NCBI GenBank assembly: GCA_016110215.1
Contig: JADWQD010000005.1
Coordinates: 1,054,001 to 1,118,000 of the forward strand
Length of the DNA stretch: 64,000 bases
Reading direction: 5' to 3'
Origin: Capronia americana
Lineage: Eukaryota > Ascomycota > Eurotiomycetes > Chaetothyriales > Herpotrichiellaceae
Below, in pieces: positions 34,397 through 45,875 of this stretch (its first letter is position 1; the number at the start of each line of letters is the position of its first letter). Both the position numbers and the translations under genes were made by a program. The notes below the pieces were generated by a model. That model was not told the origin of the DNA. It saw nothing but the letters and a program-made list of their open reading frames with translations, and did not search any database.

Positions 34397-35218
34397 CTAG
34401 AACTCTCCGTACCGTTCCATAATAAGTTTCGTCTTCAAGGAATCCTCGGCCAGGAACCAGTCTCTACTACTAGTAGTAGTATCCTGCAAGACCTTGACGA
34501 GTTTGGCCCGGCCCTCCAACGCCTTCTGTAAGTCAGGCGTCTTGAATGACGCCTCGACGAGTGGCTCGAGGCTCGCATCCGTCTTGCTCTTCCGAATCGG
34601 CCACACTTCTATGAAAAGCTTGAATCCCTCCCATGTGACTTTGGACCGCTCGGCGAGGACCGGCCCGTACACTATAGAGTCAGCGAGACGGTCAGTCCCC
34701 CAGTCATCGGCTGACCAGTTCTTGAATGTTTTGGGTGCTTCGTCGATGAGGAACTTGCGCGAGGCTTCCAAAGGGGGAAGATCCGTCCCCGCGGGATCCG
34801 TGGAGACGTCCTTGTCGCGGCTGATGGAGAGGGTCTGCTTCTGGTGTCCTACATCAACCTGGACGTTGAAGCGAGTCGTGGAGTCGAAGCCGTCTTGGCT
34901 GGCCTTTTTGAGCGCTGCATCGATGTGGTCTTCAGCAGGAACAGTAGTAGTAGAAAGTCCGTCGCCGATTTCGTAGCGCTTCTTGTACGTCAACTCGAAC
35001 TTTGGGTCGTCTTCTGTCTTGCGGATGCGCAGGTTCCAGCCTTTGGCGGAGAGATCTTGTTTCCTGGTGTCCAAGAATTGGACGTTCATTTTCTTGGCGC
35101 TCGACGTGATGCCGAACGCGGACAGGACATCAGCTTTGAGTTTATTGTCCGAGTCGAGCACTTCTGAGGGCTTCAGAAGGACCTTGACCTCGAAGTCGGG
35201 GACTAGGCTGGACACCAT
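34397..35218 (-). CDS. CYTH-like (triphosphate tunnel) domain protein
   Basis: Single exon, 273 aa from ATG 35218 (MVSSLVPDFEVKVLL). The FEVKVLL strand near the N-terminus resembles the ExExK opening of CYTH/triphosphate tunnel metalloenzymes. Alternating charged beta strands follow: VQFLDTRKQDL, WNLRIRKTED, FELTYKKRYEIGD and FKLFIEVWPIRK. This family hydrolyses or binds triphosphates (thiamine triphosphate, polyphosphate, or unknown). The first motif is incomplete compared with EXEXK, so activity is uncertain. No intron is needed. Confidence 0.65.
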   Translation of the reverse strand: MVSSLVPDFEVKVLLKPSEVLDSDNKLKADVLSAFGITSSAKKMNVQFLDTRKQDLSAKGWNLRIRKTEDDPKFELTYKKRYEIGDGLSTTTVPAEDHIDAALKKASQDGFDSTTRFNVQVDVGHQKQTLSISRDKDVSTDPAGTDLPPLEASRKFLIDEAPKTFKNWSADDWGTDRLADSIVYGPVLAERSKVTWEGFKLFIEVWPIRKSKTDASLEPLVEASFKTPDLQKALEGRAKLVKVLQDTTTSSRDWFLAEDSLKTKLIMERYGEF

Positions 35219-37081
35219 GATGTTCAAAGTGTCCGAAAGTGTTACTGGCGATTTAGGAGATGGCGCGGGACTTCGCCTTGTAATACACCTGCAATAGAAC
35301 TACAGAACAAAACCCCAGTCTCTCGAAGCGAGGAAGTTTGAGGTGATAGTCATTCTCGATGCATGGTGGACTTGTGTGTGCTTGGTCTAAGCTGTTCAGC
35401 TGGTACCAAGGCTTTCAGCTGCGGCTGCGGCTGGGCGCCCGATCACAAGATGAAGCTTGCCCGCAGCTACGTATGCAACTGATCGGAAGCTATGGATGGG
35501 CCACTTTCTAGATCACCAGTTCCCCCGCAAGAGTTCTGGCAGGAGACTCGTATTCAGGTCGACGAGACCGAATGGAGGAATGCATTTTGATCGAAAATTG
35601 CACTCAGCCTGACTTTCGCACCTCACAATCTTGGCCTTCGACCGGGTAGGCCTACACTAACTAGGCAGCAATTTGTGGCATCCAGACGCAGGATGTTGTT
35701 CCGTGACAGATTAGAGCCACTTCTTTCTGTCTGGGTCGTTTGCTTGGCGGTAGGGGTTGAGTCGTCTCGCCACGTCGAATTTGGCGTCACTGGCGTGATA
35801 CTAGCCAAATGCTGTCCTCCGAGTCAGGCTGAGAGCATGCAGGACTCTCGGCATCAGTGGTCAAGGCAGGGTTAAAACCACGCAGGTTTCTCAGATGACC
35901 TGTGGAGAACTCACGACAAGACCACAGCTAACCGGTGAAGGATTCAGCAAACCCCAACAATCTCAGACTTTGCTAGCCATGTGAGAACGCATTCGACTTT
36001 CGTTTAGCAAGACGAACCGCATTGGAACAATAAAAGAAGTGCGTGCACATCGGTGCACAAGCGAAACGGGTCACCTATTAAAGCCACGGTCGCTAACTCT
36101 TTGCTTGGCCATTCCGCCCAATTTGGTGATTGGCTGCCTCGATTCAGCTCTCCGGCTGCCAACAAAGTCGTACTCTCCATCCCAGCTGAGGGTCTTCCTC
36201 CTCGGCCATCACATATCTTTCTGATGTGACCATGAGCCCGAAGAATGGCGACAGAGTTGCGTACTGCCGAACTCGATTTCGATGAGCAACGAGACTTTGC
36301 GTTTGATCCAGGTCAAGCTTGACACAGTATGTTGGACACGGGAATGTTGTGAATTGCTGAAGGGGGTTAGGTATGCTCTGATTTGGCAGTCGTGATTGGA
36401 TTAATCAATAGCGTAGGGTGTTCTAGTGTACTGGGGCTGTGACGTGACAAGGCTCGCACATGCATACAATGCGTTCTGGTTGGGCGGTATTTCTTGGCAT
36501 AAGGCTGCGCTTCTTTACTTCACTTTCCTGGCTATAACGGAGCCAAACCTGACCGGCCGCATCTACCTCTTTGGAAGGTGTTCTTGCCGCCACATCAGGC
36601 TCGCCTCAAATTCGGCTCCGCCTCGCTCAGGCCAGTCCCAGATCACCGTTCACACACCTGGACTTTGCCTAGGCGACCTGATTTGGGCCCCTTCAGCATC
36701 CTGCCTCCTGCCACCTCTTAGTCAACTTTACCCGAGTGACGTCTTCAAGAGTTTCTGATTGCGTTCGATACACCTGGTCTCATGGCAAGGACCCTCCTTT
36801 TCCCCCTCCATCTCCTTGTCCTTCTCATTTTAACAGCCGAGGACAGCATCAGCACAAAATATTCAGACTCTGGTTATTGCCATTGTGCAACTCATGATAA
36901 CATCGACTTAAGGTTGCTATTTGCGAGAAGAACACTACTTAATCCTACGAGTAGTGGTTGCACCTCGAAAATATTCATTCATCGACACATGATACGGGCA
37001 ACTCTCTGATCTTCAGCCTTGCGGATAGGCTAAGAGAAGGGCGGCGTGGTCGAGCACAAAATCCCCCCACATAGATGCCAC
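35219..37081. other. Intergenic
   Basis: About 1.86 kb between the CYTH-like gene and the 3' end of the next P450. No conserved ORF is seen. A 75-codon plus-strand ORF at 36782-37009 starts with a signal-peptide-like stretch but is unsupported otherwise. Confidence 0.4.
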
Positions 37082-38807
37082 TCAAACAGTACTCAAACGC
37101 AATACACATTTCCCTCCCCCTGGAATCAGTACGAAATGGTCCGTGATTGTCGACATGTCGCGGTCTGTCTCTTCGCTACCGATTTCAACGTTGAAGTTCT
37201 TCACAATGGCTGTCGTGGCGATCTTGATCTCCATCAGGGCCATCCTTCTCCCGAGACAGGTTCGCGCTCCTTTGCCGAAAAGCAATATCTGCTCACGCAT
37301 GGCGTCCTCATTTGCTTTATCCACCCCAATCCAGCGTTGAGGATCGAAGCGTTCTGGTTCGGGAAAGATGACGGGGTTGCGATGCTCGGTTAGTGCTTGG
37401 CAGGAAACAATCACCTGCCGGAGAAGGTTAGTCACAAGACTCCCACCGAATGTGGACAGTGTCATTTTGGGATCTTACATTTGCCGGAACGAAAACACCA
37501 TCAATGGTAGCTCCACCTTCGGGAGTGACTCTCGGTAGAGCTGAAGGAGCCGCAGGCCACAACCGCATCAACTCGCTCACAACAGCATCCAGGATAGGGA
37601 GTTCCGCGATAACCGCATAGTCTGGATTCGACTTTTCGCCGCAGGCTTGTTTGGATTCTTCGCGCAGTCGTAATTGCCATTCTGGGTGATGCGCCAATTC
37701 CCAGAAGAGGTATGTCAACGAGTTGCCGGTGGTGTCAGTGCCCGCGAAAATGAGGTTGGTGACCTCCTCGACAGTGCCAGTCTCGGTGATATGACGCGGA
37801 ATGGGCTGGTCTTTCTCGGCAAGCGTCGATCGCTCGTTGACGAATCTGGCAATGATGTCGTCACGAGTTTTGGGGTCGTGGTTCGCAAGATACTCTCGGT
37901 AGGCGGTTTCACAGTGCTATGGTACATCAGTTATCGACCACGATATAGAAATCAGTAGCAAGCTAGGAGAGATATACTAACCTTCTTGAACCTTTGTGGG
38001 GAACCCAAAAAGTCCCGGACATTTTTGAAAGGTGAACGTAGTAATATGCTCTTCAGCGTGGGGAAGACGTTCGCAATCCATTGACTCCCTACGAAGATAT
38101 CCATCTCGTGCAATAGTTCTGGGGTTTTTTCTGACTCTAGGCCACCAAAACTCTTGTCGGCAAAGGACTCTCCTATACAGAAAGACGCGGTAAGTATAGT
38201 GCCATGTACGGATGAGATGGTGACAAGGTTTCTTACCTACAACGCTCAAAGCCAGCATACGGAACCAGGGAAGAACGTCTAATGGCGCGTCGACTCTTGT
38301 GCTGAAGCACTTGATCAAATTACTGACCTGGCGATGGACGATGGGCTCCAGTCCAGCCACGAAAGAGGGACTGAAGCTTGGTTGGATTCGCTTTTTCATA
38401 TGTCGATAATCGTGACGGTCGACGGTGTTGAACGTGCTCTTGAAACCAAAGGTTTCATACACGCGTGCCTTGGGAAGCTTCGAATTGGCGCCGTAGATGT
38501 CTTTCAATGCTTGGGGCGACGTGAAGCAGAGCTCTCCGGGAGCCACCCGAACCACGTGTCCATACTTCTGGTGCAAATGATGGACGGTGATGCAGCGTTG
38601 GCCCATGAGATCGATCAGAAGCACCCACACTCCAGAGAGCTTTGCTAGGAAAGGCCCCGGTATGGAACGTAGTGGGTCTTTGAAATGTCGGTACTGTGGT
38701 CAAAGCTGTTAGAAGCTCCCAGAGAATACTAAGAAGAAGACGCATACCAGAAGTATCGAGGCCAGGGACACCAATGCCGCCGCCAAAATCTTCCAAGATT
38801 CGAACAT
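37082..38807 (-). CDS. Cytochrome P450
   Basis: Five exons, 492 aa: 38807-38748, 38693-38237, 38172-37982, 37916-37479 and 37414-37082. Introns are 54, 64, 65 and 64 bp and all phases close. The short first exon is a membrane anchor (MFESWKILAAALVSLASILL). Then come RSIPGPFLAKLSG, the C-helix DYRHMKKRIQPSFSP, I-helix LIFAGTDTTGNSLTY, ExxR (ELMRLWP), the PERFDPQRW region, and the heme loop LLFGKGARTCLGRRMALMEI. All residues expected of an active P450 are present. It is divergently transcribed from the Zn2Cys6 regulator gene at 39635; the shared promoter carries a 65-bp tandem repeat. It is the probable oxidase of the 37-52 kb cluster; substrate unknown. Confidence 0.92.
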
Positions 38808-39634
38808 TATGACGTGGAGAAACACTCAGGTATTGCTGTGGTCTTCTCAAAGTAGAGATGCCAGCGTTGCTGGGACAGTGATCGTGTAGACACTTGAAAC
38901 AAGGTGCAAAGTACGATATGCCTCGACTCAGCGGTGCATAGGTATCCTTCTGACTTGCGTCTTATTCAAGGATCAATGTATGACTGACATATAGTGCCCC
39001 CCTGAGGTATGTTTTCCTTTTGTATTCAGCAAACAACAGGCCGATTGGACGGTGATTTCCTCGGCAGAGGCATGAGTTGCGGGGCCCCAGTTGAAGACAA
39101 GCGCCGCCGATTGGAAGTTGTTTTCATCGGGGGAGGCATAAGTTGCGGGGCCCCAGTCGGAGAAGTGTAACTATACGGAAGACCGACCAGTAGCTCGGAG
39201 TACTGAGTATCGGTACATCGAATACAACTTCGCCGCCCGGTTCGACGACATAACATGGTTCTAGATGGTCTGACATTATCCACTTAAGCTGGATATGGTC
39301 AATACTCCGTGCCTGAAGACCCCGAACTCCAGCGAAAGGGACCCCAGGACGCGTGGTTCTATACAATACCCCGGACTTCATCGCGGCGGGACAGTGGGGA
39401 TGCTGATTGGTGCGGGAGACCCCCATCGAAGCTGCCCGATTGGACATCCTAAACGGGGAAACCGACCCGACGTGGCTGCCGTAAATACATCCAGGCCGCC
39501 CTACCCCTCACACCAGCGTTCACATGGATGGTAGGCCAAGTTCACACACCGACCTGACACCGACCTCTTAAAACGGGTTCGAAAAAAGCAGCTTCCCGCG
39601 CCACCTAGGACACCTAGATTTATTCCTTTGCAAT
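38808..39634. promoter_or_regulatory. Divergent promoter between P450 and Zn2Cys6 regulator
   Basis: About 0.83 kb separating oppositely oriented genes. It contains a diverged 65-bp tandem repeat (39041-39160) with inverted CCAAT boxes and GGGGCCCC palindromes, plausible sites for the CCAAT complex and a zinc-cluster factor. TATA-like elements are not clear. Confidence 0.5.
39041..39160. repeat. 65-bp diverged tandem repeat with GGGGCCCC cores
   Basis: Two units starting at 39041 and 39106, each beginning GCCGATTGGA (CCAAT on the minus strand). They contain the near-identical cores CATGAGTTGCGGGGCCCCAG (39071) and CATAAGTTGCGGGGCCCCAG (39137). The cores are conserved better than the spacer, as expected for binding sites. 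Confidence 0.75.
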
Positions 39635-42230
39635 ATGCCCGCTCAAGTTGAACCTCGCGCCGACGTGGATCATCCCAGAACGCTCGCCCCGAGACCTCCC
39701 TCGGAGCCCGTGCCTGTGGCGGCCGAAGCCAAAAATCATCAGAGCGCCACGAGTCGCCAGCGCTCTAGAAGGCCGAGGCCAATCGCATGCCAATCATGCA
39801 GGCAAGCCAAAGTGCGCTCCCCTTGATGTTTCAGTCGATAGCGCTATCAAACATGCACTGACATGACACGTCGGAAAGTTGCGTTGTGAGGATTCTGCCG
39901 GCGGGACACGCTCGTGCCTTCGATGTCGACAGCTCTCTCGCCAATGTATATTGGTCGTTAATGGCAAACAAGGTAACAGGAGACCGTAAGCGTTGCCGAA
40001 TCAGCATCGTGAGAGGATGGCAGCTTACAGTTGTGCAGTGAAATAGTGTCTGCAGAACGGTCCCACAATCAAGCCAGGAATGAGCGACTTAATGGAGCAT
40101 CCATCGAGGACTTGCCGACTCTACGTGTGGCAGCCGCAAGTGGAGAATCTGATGCAGGTGAATCTGAAGCGGGCAGCCGACCCGATTTCATCGATTTTTG
40201 GAATAAAAGTGCTGAACTTCAAGGTACCTCAACTGAAATTGCTCTGCCGGAACCCCGTCGTCTACAAGCCCACGATGCGTGTCTCAACCCGTCCGCTTCC
40301 GCAGACGCTAGCGGAAGGGCCACGACATTTCATTCACATGAAGCATCGACAAGTCATCAGCGACGCTCTTTCGTTGCTCAATGCACACGTACTATTGACT
40401 CCATCACCATCGATGCAGAACAGATCCAGCACTACTTTGCTGTGTAAGTAACTCCTGCCTTTTGTGGATGATTGAAGCCTAAGACTCGAGACAGGTATTT
40501 CTCATGCTACTACCCTTCCCTCCCCATCGTTTCTCCTCCATCCTCCGCAGATATCGTCTACGACACCTCACCACTGCTTTTTTGGACAATCATCCTGACG
40601 GCAGTCCGCCATGATGAGACTGACCTCTCTCTATCGCCGTCACTATCACCTGTTGTTCGAACTCTGCTATGGTCGACGATTGCCAATCCTCCGCATACAT
40701 TGCCGTCACTCCAAGCCATGTGCATTTTATGTGCATTCCCTTTTCCCGCTTCCTCCTTCACTCAGGATATCACCTTTATGATAGGCGGGTGCCTGAAGAC
40801 TGCTGCCCTTCAAGCGGGCTTACATCAACCGGATGTTTATGCGCATTTTTCTCGCTCAGGGTATTCGCTGAGCCCCGATGAGCTTCGTGAAGCTGTCAGA
40901 GTCTGGTGTTGCGTCTATATTACTATAGAAAGGTATGTACGAGTCTAAATACTCACTGCGTACCCAGTCCCCTTACGCCGCTTTCCTTTTCACCAGTGCG
41001 GCCCGCACTATCTGTGTATCCTCTGTGAAGAGGCTGCGGCCTATATTCTAACGCTCTAACCAGTCTCGCTATGACAATGGGTCACCTACCCTATATTCCT
41101 GCCGACCGTACGATAGAGCGCGCATCCGATAGATCAAATCCGCACAACCTCCCCTCTGCTTTGCATCAGGAAGTTGTGGTTCAAATGTTCTGCAACAAGG
41201 TACATTGCGCTATGGGAGAGCTAGCCGGGATAGGTCTTTCGGCCTATGGATCTAGTAGAGCCTTGTCGTTGAAATTATTGGAGGCAGACCTCTACGATTT
41301 GGAGCGTCAATTAGGCCACTCGAGATCTCGTAAGTATATCGTTTCCTGTCGAGTTAGTCAGATAATGAATACTGGATAGGTCGAACTAATATTCGGTTGC
41401 TATCAGCTTCTTTCCAGCTCCGTGGATACTGGATGCTTGAGCCTGTAGAGTCATCGTATCGACGAAACGGCATTATTCGAGCGTACGAGAGTGTGACGAA
41501 CCTAATTACTGAAACCGAATTAGGAGACGAAACCGGTCTTCTCATCAAGTACTCAACCTCTTCAACCTACATGATGTTTTTGGCGGTTGCCATCTTTCTA
41601 TCGAAAGTGGTACATTCATCTTATCGAGCATTCGTTGACGTCGACGCTGGAAAGAGAGCCTTCAATGCTTGTCTTTCTATCTTCAGGAAATGCAGTGCCG
41701 AAGACAACGACATGCCCGGCCGATGCAATAGGGTGGTTGCACAAGTCTGGAATATTCACAAAGGCTCACCTGTTGCACATCAGCTGCCACCGTCGCTCAA
41801 GGTAACCTCCCGGATGTTCTTCAGCATCGTGTTCGATTCGTTGTGGCTCTGGCGTGAGAAGTATGCGGGACAGCCGGCCAATGGGGCACCGCCTCTTCCG
41901 CCTCCTTTCATACCACACTCTCCGTCGGCTCATTCTTCGTCAGCCTGCGCTCTTCCACCACGAATGCCATCAGTCATACAATCAAACAACGCAAAGACTT
42001 CTGGCGTGGCAGGGTTGGACCCCGGAACTGAATCACTCACTGATCCAAATGACCTCAGATCGAACTTCTCCGAGGTCGGTTCCTCGGACAAGCCTTTGAC
42101 GTCCATGGATGTAGACACTGATTGTTTGGGTGATATTGGATTCTTTGGACTCTTCAGTCCTGACACGGCGCAAGTAAACCCCACCATTCCGGAATTCAAC
42201 ATTTCATTTGCAGATAATTCATGGTCATAA
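39635..42230 (+). CDS. Zn2Cys6 transcription factor with middle homology region
   Basis: Six exons, 738 aa: 39635-39811, 39879-39985, 40039-40443, 40495-40932, 41064-41329 and 41407-42230. The zinc cluster is split by intron 1: CQSCRQAK, then LRCEDSAGG and CLRCRQLSRQC (spacing x2-x6-x9-x2-x6). A fungal middle-homology domain begins near YFSCYYPSLPIV (exon 4), with ALQAGLHQPDVYAHF and ERSLAMTMGHLPYIP across the exon 4/5 splice. Intron 4 is unusually long (131 bp). Intron 2 has an alternative donor/acceptor pair (39973/40051) that also keeps frame. Placed between a P450 and two SDR genes, it is a likely pathway-specific regulator; that is inference. Confidence 0.88.
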
Positions 42231-42353
42231 GCTGAACTTCTTCTGGAGTCTGGCCATGGCAAGCTCACTTGGATACACAATGCTATTGGCAGGCTTGCTG
42301 AGAGGCATGATTTCTCAAATGCTTTTACTCATGGCATGTGACAAGCTGTTGCA

Positions 42354-43292
42354 CTACCACCAGTGATGTAAGCTTCGACCCCCATCGACCTGTACGACCA
42401 ATCCCGTCAGCCAGCTCGAATTCGGAGACGAAAGCCAAACAGCAGCGTTCGCAATATCATCTGACGTCCCTTTCCTCGGCAGAGGGACACCCCCTGGGAG
42501 TTCAGGCTTTGTTTTGGTGATCAACACTTCACTGGCAGCGATACAGTTGACACGGATATTTTCCGGGGCGTAGTCACAAGCATCAGTCCTGCTGAACCCG
42601 ATGATTGCGAATGCCACCATAGCCACAGTTGGCAAGTCTGCCAACGATGCTGTCGGGCCATAATCGACCACGTTAACAATACTTCCTCGGGAGTTTGAAA
42701 ACTGGGCAAGGTTGTCCTGTGTGATCATTTGACGGAGAAGCGCTCGTTCGATCAAGAAGGCCTGCAAAATGAAATGAGGGTCAACATATGGATGCCGGAG
42801 AAGGAATCTCGAAAAGCGCGGCGCGACACACGTACTCCTCTCTGATCGATGCGGAGATTCTGATCGAATGCCTCGACCGAATGTCCATTAGGCACGAGTG
42901 AATGATCACCTTCCCCAAGCGTTTGAGAATAGATGTTCACCGCAAAGTCGATCCGCTTAAGCGTTTCGACAACTTGGGCAAAAAATCGGTCGACTTCATC
43001 TTCGTCTGATCTGTCAAAGGTCTGCGTGCGGACCTGGGCAGAGGGATACTCGTGCATAACAGTCTCTCGACACGCTTGTAGGGCATCTGAGGAAGAGTCT
43101 CCCAGGTAGATCTGCTCACATCCATGCTTGGCGAACGTCAACGCGATCGAGAGTCCAGCGGCTACTCATATCAGCCGGGCAGTCAGAATGAGGCGTCGTA
43201 TCGCACTTATTTCGGAGTGAAGGAGGACGGACATATGACTTACCTGTGGCGGCGCCGACGACAAGGAGACTTCCGCTGCGCAGATCCTGCAT
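42354..43292 (-). CDS. Degenerate short-chain dehydrogenase (probable pseudoenzyme)
   Basis: Three exons, 260 aa: 43292-43244, 43161-42836 and 42761-42354. All phases close (introns 82 and 74 bp). The SDR fold is clear: an N-terminal beta strand, FAKHGCEQIYLGD, RGAFLIERALLRQM, SRGSIVNVVDYG, and a C-terminal GTSDDIANAAVWLSSPNSSW and VVQVDGG. Key residues are gone. The cofactor loop reads GAATAAGLSIA instead of TGxxxGxG, the NNAG motif reads VNIYSQ, and the catalytic YxxxK position reads VAMVA. So NAD(P)-dependent catalysis is unlikely although the frame is intact. It is co-oriented with a catalytically intact SDR 0.7 kb upstream, a likely paralogue. Confidence 0.85.
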
Positions 43293-43967
43293 AGCTCTTT
43301 TGCGTCCTGCTCGGGTTTAGGACGTCGAAGGGTTAGAGTTTAAGTCCAGCATGAATGAAGGGAGGTCTGCGTGGAAATATATACATCTATGCATCCTTCC
43401 TTACCCGGGTAGTAATATCGAACCACTCCCTCCGACGCTGCCTCAGACTGAACCTCGGTGGAATTGGCCGACACTGGGGTCGGGATGCTTGTACCAAGCC
43501 GATAGGATGAACCAGCCGATAGATACCACCTATGTTTGTACTAAGCCCGGTTTCGGACAAAGCGGTTGGCGGTGGCTTGTGTTATTGTCGACGGCAGGAC
43601 GAGTCAGCGACTCGCATTTTCGTCAACTGTATGTATCTGTCTACTCGGTACTCCTGCGTATAATCCCTTTCATGAAAATCCTCACATTGAAATCTGTATC
43701 ATCTTTTTTTCAATAGTGCTTGTGGTTGTACCGCGTAATACCCTCCCTGCTTTGCATATATGTGCAATGTTCGACGACCTACATTAGAATATCCTATCTG
43801 AACGATTTATGCTCGGGGGGTTCTTCGGGTACGTACGTGTAGATTGTTTAAAGACTCGGAAAACTAGAGAGGGAAGATTCTCCGTCGTGACTCTATTTAT
43901 TTGCCTGTGGACTATGTATGGATGTATTGGTCCTCCCACTATCCTACTCATAGTCTTGCTCGCTCGC
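43293..43967. other. Intergenic between the two SDR genes
   Basis: About 675 bp holding the promoter of the degenerate SDR and the 3' flank of the second SDR. The small ORFs are unsupported. Confidence 0.4.
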
Positions 43968-44513
43968 TCAAATACTCCGAATGAGCTGATTCCCACAGTC
44001 CACGGGGAGATTGACGCCGGAGATGGCAGAGGCGCGGGGGCCGGCGAGGAATAAAATCGCGTGCGCGATCTCGAGAGGCTCGGCCACGCGGTGCATTGGC
44101 GCCATACGCTTCGTCAGCTCGAAGACTTCATCCGTCAGACCGCTACCGCTCAGCATGGGCGTCCCCACGGGGCCAGGCGAGACGCAGTTGATCCGCACCC
44201 CATCTTGGATGTGCCGCAGCGCGTCGGTGCGCGTGAGAGCCACGACGGCGTGCTTGGACGCATTGTACGCCGAAGCCGTGGGAATGATGCAGTGCGCTCC
44301 GATCGAGGCTGTGTTAACGATGCTGCCTCTCACGAAACTGCTGCGATGGGCGCTGCCGAACAAGGCGGAGCTGTATGTCGGCGAATGCGCTTGGTGGAGC
44401 ATTTGTTCGAGCTCGTATTTCTCGCACAAGAGGACCTACAGTAGATGCCAATGGGTTAATCAAAGATCAGTTTTGCTGTCAGCCGTCCAACTCAGCTCCT
44501 CAAGTGAGCGCGC

Positions 44514-44547
<34 letters not shown>

Positions 44548-45048
44548 CTGACGCCCCGTTCATTCACCTGACACACGAAATCATAGTCCTTGATGGTCGC
44601 CTCGTGCGTGCGGACCGCCTTGCTAAGAACGCCGGCATTATTGCACGCAATGTCGATCTTGCCATACACTGCTACACAGCGCTGAACCATGGTCCTCACA
44701 GACGATTCGTCTGCTACGTTGCACTCGTACAGCTCGATTTGAGGATGTAGTTGATCGGTACCTTCAATCAACTTCGCCGTCTTCTCCAGCTGCGCCCGTG
44801 ACAGGTCCACCAGGAAAAGGCTTTGGCAGCCGTTCAGGGCGAATTGCCGTGCGCAGGTCTGGCCGATTCCTAGACGGGGGGAATTTCGTGGTTAATCAGT
44901 CGAAGGTGAAAGCTTTGCTCGATTTCAGCGAGAAAAGAGAGGGAGTTTTACCAGATGCTGCGCCAGTGATGAGAATCACGGCTCCTTCAAACTCGGAGGA
45001 TCGCAGCGCATCGGCCCCCGTCGAGGTTTTCACTGTTATAGAAGCCAT
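43968..45048 (-). CDS. Short-chain dehydrogenase/reductase, catalytically intact
   Basis: Three exons, 293 aa: 45048-44952, 44869-44553 and 44435-43968. Phases close. The first splice rebuilds the cofactor motif TGAASGIGQTCARQF. NNAG is present (DIACNNAGVL), as are the catalytic Ser (IVNTASIGAH) and Tyr/Lys (AYNASKHAVVALTR), then NCVSPGPVGTPML and the usual end GVNLPVDCG. It is expected to oxidise or reduce a hydroxyl/ketone with NAD(P). The residues between VLLCEKYELEQM and RGSIVN contain an extra loop. Intron 2 (117 bp) holds a GA microsatellite right after its donor. It belongs to the 37-52 kb cluster by position. Confidence 0.92.
44512..44548. repeat. GA microsatellite inside an SDR intron
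   Basis: About 17 GA units with one interruption. Read on the coding (minus) strand it is a CT tract immediately after the GTCAGT donor of intron 2. Confidence 0.9.
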
Positions 45049-45875
45049 GCCTGAAGACTTCGCTGTTACAGCTGAAATGTGGTATTTTCAGAAGTTGGCT
45101 GTACCCTTTAAATCGCAATTTGCATTCGGGAACAACGACGATTCAAGTTGAAAGTAGGGAACTGCGGCAGTGTTGTGATAGTATACTGGCATTTTTAATC
45201 TTAGTTTCTCGCTCCCAAAGATGTTCGTGTCTACAGAGTAGAAGGTCAGCACTCGTACACAGTGTACCTGCTTACCGAGACACGTCAGCCAATCGGTCAT
45301 GGGTACGTTAAAGTTACTACAGGAGGCATGAACGGGCTGGAAACCCCCCCGGGGGACGCCACCGACCCACTTTTGCCTCCCTGCGCTCTATCCCCCCACC
45401 CCCCATTCCCCAGATTTCGGCGACGCAACACAGCGGCCGTCGCTGAGTGGCTACAACACGCCGACCGAATCGGAGAACCCTCTACAGGCTTAGGGCTGTG
45501 CTAACGCGCTACTCAGGGCACCTCAGGATCGCTAAGGTCAGAGTGGCTTGGTCATGATTCAGGTCAAATGGCGGGATGCTCAGGTCTGGAAACGGAAATG
45601 GACTTTGGAGAGGTCAATTTTGGCCATAGTATATTGGGCCAGTGCACATGCATACATAGGCAGACAGGCAATGCAACAGCTATTGAATGAATGGTTGAGA
45701 TGGAGTGGTTTTATCGTGACGGAGGCCGTGCCTATCGCCGTACGCAGACATACCCGTTGGCAAAGAAGCCTCGTCCCAGTTCAATAGGATAGGATAAGAA
45801 GCGCCCTCTGCGACGCTCCTGACATGATCTAGGGTCAAAAGATTCCGAGGTTGTCCACCATGACTATCTCCACCT
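45049..45875. other. Intergenic
   Basis: About 0.83 kb between the SDR start and the 3' end of the MFS transporter. A cytosine-rich patch lies near 45340-45410. No supported gene. Confidence 0.4.

Noticed and set aside
36782..37009. Small secreted protein with a signal-like N-terminus
   Set aside because: 75 codons with a hydrophobic start only; few cysteines, no family and no supporting context.
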